The notes under the pieces: generated by a model
What the model was told of the DNA's origin: nothing
Seen by the model: only the letters and a program-made list of their open reading frames with translations
Database searches by the model: none
Translations under genes and position numbers: made by a program
Assembly (NCBI GenBank): GCA_021295835.1
Contig: JAGWBP010000004.1
Span: 37,035 to 100,057, forward strand
Direction of reading: 5' to 3'
Length of the DNA: 63,023 bases
DNA from: Gemmatimonadota bacterium
GTDB taxonomy: Bacteria; Gemmatimonadota; Gemmatimonadetes; Longimicrobiales; Gaopeijiaceae
Shown: positions 59,863 through 63,023 of the stretch, piece after piece
Numbering within the stretch: position 1 is the first letter of the stretch
Layout of the letters: every line of letters starts with the position of its first letter

Positions 59863-62800
59863 CTACCGGTCTCCCAGCTCAAACGCGAATTCCGTCATTT
59901 CCGCCGGAAGCGGATCCGGCAGCTCATCCACGATCCTCGCGGTCTCGATGCTGAGGTAGACAATCCGCTGGATCGTCGTGAGCAGGTCGCGCGGGTCGGT
60001 GAACCACTCGTTGGCGTCGTTCACGATGCCGCTACGCTTGTCGGTGGCCGCCTTGTAGTAGTACATCAGCCACTCCAGGGGCGTCCGCCCGTTGACGACG
60101 TAGCGGTGGGCTTCCGGGGGGATGCCGGCCAATTGCACGCGGTCGTTGACGATCAGGGTGTCGCGTTGCTCCTTGTCCGCGAAGCGCATGGGACGGGTTC
60201 CCAGGCGGTAGTCATCGCGCTTGAGGCGCAGACCCGTCGAAGACACCACTTGGAGCGGATACTCCGGGAAGTCGGCGTCCTCGTAATTCAGGTGTAGTTC
60301 CGCGAGCACCGTTCCAGCATCGGCGAAGGCACGGAAGTCCAGGGCGAAGGGGATGCGCGGCAGGCCCTTGGCGAGGTCGTTGGCGAAGCGGGCGCGGTAG
60401 TGAGGGGAGTGGAGGACGCCGTACACGTAGTTGAAGATGTCGTCTGCGGTGATCGAACGGTCTCCGTACTCGACGCGGAACCTCCGCAAGGCCGTCTCCG
60501 GGATGTTGTCGATCCGGACGAGGTCCTGGTGGCCGGTGAGCAGATCGCGCTGGTGGGCGTCCGGCTGTTCGTAGCGCCAGCGGGGGAAGCACTGGCCGAA
60601 CGACACGCAGTGGAGATCGGGCATGCGGTCCACGACGAGGGCCGAGAAAGGCTTGGTGGAGCCTTTACCGGAAATACAGATGGCCCGGTTGGCGTGATCG
60701 CCGAGAGGAAAGATCCGATCCTGTTGGTACTTGTTGTTGACCAACACATAGTCCACGTAACAGTGGGATCGAACGAACGGCCTGTATTGAGTCCGGCGGA
60801 TCCTGTCCGCCGAATACGAAGTACTCCTGCCCCGCCGCAGGTTGTTCTTTAACTCGCGATCCCACCTGACATCCGACGAATGCTCGTTCGCAGCGGCTTC
60901 TACAGAATAGTCTGGGCGGCGCTCACGAAGAACCATCGCACCCATGTAGTCTCGCACCATCGCTTGGGCATTTGCCGAGCAGGAAGTATACGAGAAGTTG
61001 TACGTATAGCTATCTCGACTCGTCGCATACCCTCTACTGTACAACCGGAACACCACATCATCGGCCTTCCCCGCCTTTGCCGCCTTCGTCCCAATCGGGT
61101 AGAGATCCTGGAACGCCGCGTCCCGCTGCCCGATCCAGTCATGGTGTTCGTCTGCATGGATCTCGCGCCACGCGGACTTCTCGTTGGCCCGGGCGATCCC
61201 GGCAATCGACTCCGCGTCGCCCAGGATCCCCAGCTTCTTCTCTCGCTTAAGGCAATCGCCAATATCGTGATACAGGATGAGGCATCCCTTGTGCCGACTC
61301 GCTGTCTTCCGCACCAAGATCGTGATCGCTACCGGTGCACGGGAACCCTGTCCGAAGACGTTGTCACCCTCTTGGCGCCTCCGCTTTCCGGATGTCCTGG
61401 CGTTCCCCCGCAGATTCACCACGTGAATGGACGTGAACTCCTCCGCCAGACAAGCCCGGACCCCCGAATCCGCGTTCCCATCGATCCACGAGCCGTTGGT
61501 CACGAAAGCGACTACACCCTGCTCCCCGATCCGGTCCGACGCCCAGCGAATGGCCATCTTGTACGTGTCATACAGGCTGCTCTTCAGGATCGCTTTTGCC
61601 CGCGCCGCATAGGTCTCGGCGATGCGGCCCTCCATCTCCGGGTAGCTCACGTTCGGGTCGTCGTCCGCCGAACTCTTCTGCCACGCCGACCACGGTGGAT
61701 TCCCCACAATCACCTGGATGGGCACCTCCTCCTGCCGCCGGGCGCGCTCGCTGTTCTCAGACAGGAAGACGCCCGTCTGGGGATTGTTCAGGTTGAAGGT
61801 GTCGGCCAGCACGATCCCGCCGAATGGTTCGTAGGCGGCGTCCGTCCCACACCGCCCTCGGTACGCTTCCTCGATGTTCACCGCCGCGATGTAGTACGCG
61901 AGCAGCACGACCTCGTTCGCATGGAGCTCACTCCGAAACTTCCGTTTCAAGTCGGCCTCCTCCACCAACCCCAACTGGAGCAGACGAGCCAGGAAGATGC
62001 CGGTTCCCGTGAAGGGGTCGAGGACGTGGACTCCGGCGTCACTGAGCCCCCGGCCAAACTCTTCGCGCAGAACATGGTCAGCGCTGCGCAGAATGAAATC
62101 CACCACCTCGGTTGGGGTGTAGACGATCCCCAGCCGTTCCGCCTGCCTCTTGAGTGCCACTCGGAAGAAGTGCTCGTAGAGCTCCTTCAGCACCTGCTGG
62201 CGGGCGGCGCTGTTGTCGAGGCCCCGTGCGCGGCGGCGGACGCTCTCGTAGAACGGGGCCATATCGCGGATTTCGTTCTCCAGGCCGAACTCTCCGAAAT
62301 CGCGCCGGAGTTCGTCCAGGGCTGTCGCGATGGGGTTGCCGCTCGCGAAGTCGTATCCCTCGAAAGAGCGCCTCGAAGACGGGCACGGTGAGGATGTGCT
62401 GCGCGATCATGTCGATGGCCGCGTCTTCCGTCACCGACTCGTTTATCGAGCCGCGCAGCTCCTCGTGGAAGCCCTCGAACCACTCCAGCAGCGCCTCGTT
62501 GGCCGGATTCTCGAGCAGTCGGCCGATCCGCTCGACCAGACGAGCGAAGATGTCGGCAATGTCCTTGGCCCAGGTCTCCCAGTACTTTCGGTCTCCGCAC
62601 CTTTCGGTCGGGAGAGACGTCGAGGGGCGGAAAGTCGAAGGGCAACTGGTCGTCCCCACCGGGGTCGATGTCGCCGTCAACGATGATCCGGTCCGGCTTC
62701 CGCTCGTTCAGGTCGATACGGTTGATCTCGGCGTCGAAGCGGTCGTCGTGGGACCGGAGCGCGCGGAGAACCCCCCACACGGTGCCGAAGCGCTTGTTGT

Positions 62801-63023
62801 CGTTCAGCGCCTTTTCGGGGGCCACCCCCGGCGGGATCGCCACAGGCAGCACAATGTAGCCGTACTTCTTGCCCTCCGACTTCCGCATGACGCGCCCGAC
62901 CGCCTGCACGATCTCGACCGGCGACTTGCGCGCCGCCATGAAGAAGACGGCGTCGAGGGCGGGGACATCGACGCCCTCCGAGAGGCACCGGGCGTTGCTC
63001 AGGATGCGGCAGACGCCGTCCTC
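59863..63023 (-). pseudogene. Type ISP restriction-modification enzyme (helicase-methyltransferase), two frameshifts, partial
   Basis: The gene runs off the right edge. From the edge: helicase motifs V and VI (NARCLSEGVDVPALDAVFF, VQAVGRVMRKSEGKKYGYIV), a coupler (YWETWAKDIADIFARLVERI), then an N6-adenine methyltransferase (GIVYTPTEVVDFILRSADHV, VLDPFTGTGIFLARLLQ, VIVGNPPWSAWQKSS) and a C-terminal target-recognition domain (PEAHRYVVNGRTPLEWLMYY). This order is type ISP. Two +1 shifts break it: near 62584-62590 in an AAA run and near 62363-62365 in a TTT run (plus strand AAA). It is either inactive or affected by sequencing error. Confidence 0.82.

Noticed and set aside
1..63023. tRNA, rRNA or insertion sequences
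   Set aside because: No cloverleaf with a T-loop GGTTCGAATC-type motif, no rRNA-like stretch, and no transposase or integrase was recognised by eye.

Overview
This 63 kb, high-GC window looks like the chromosome of a Gram-negative (diderm) bacterium. It encodes LptD, a Pal and CpoB pair, a TonB-dependent receptor and many lipobox lipoproteins. The mix of 6-bladed beta-propeller lipoproteins, a choice-of-anchor-B/LVIVD protein, Big2/LRR lipoproteins, SufU with SufE, and Paa-type diiron subunits suggests Gemmatimonadota or a near relative. This is inferred from gene content; no rRNA or other taxonomic marker is present.

Layout. 0-8 kb holds the tail of an SPFH protein, an aminopeptidase lipoprotein overlapping leuS, transketolase and a TonB receptor. 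8-21 kb holds a beta-propeller lipoprotein, sufU, an LVIVD protein, sufE, a PA0069-type radical SAM enzyme, cytochrome c, an FprA-type reductase, a lipase and small envelope proteins. 21-25 kb holds a DtxR/MntR-type repressor with a CTG start, then a DUF59 protein and a paaA-paaD(N)-paaB-paaC run in which PaaD is split into two genes. 25-30.6 kb is a lipid region: DagK, an acetoacetate-decarboxylase-like protein and an alpha-oxoamine synthase on the minus strand, and a coupled plus-strand operon of PlsC, a Tam41-type CDP-DAG synthase and a CDP-alcohol phosphotransferase. 30.6-50 kb is housekeeping and envelope: rsgA, a primary-type sigma factor, an HD phosphohydrolase, a PpiD-like foldase, tatA, a polyprenyl synthase, ftcD, lptD-tatC-nrdR-cpoB-pal and pfkA. 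50-54 kb holds OsmC, MsrA and hypothetical lipoproteins and membrane proteins. 54.5-63 kb is an accessory/defence region: gene remnants, VapBC, Fic, an OLD-like ATPase and a frameshifted type ISP restriction-modification gene running off the right edge.

The main result is two selenoprotein genes that ordinary gene calling would truncate. A SelW/Rdx-family protein (30592-30984, minus) has an in-frame UGA in a CxxU motif and a cysteine-rich tail. An OsmC peroxiredoxin (50145-50606, minus) has UGA exactly at the peroxidatic cysteine. Each has a foldable SECIS-like hairpin 15-19 nt after the UGA. No sel genes lie in the window.

Two families of intergenic repeats recur. One is an AT-rich element of about 50 bp built from TGTAA/TTACA half-sites and lying upstream of genes in a consistent orientation. 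The other is a GC-rich, hairpin-forming element often starting at a stop codon.
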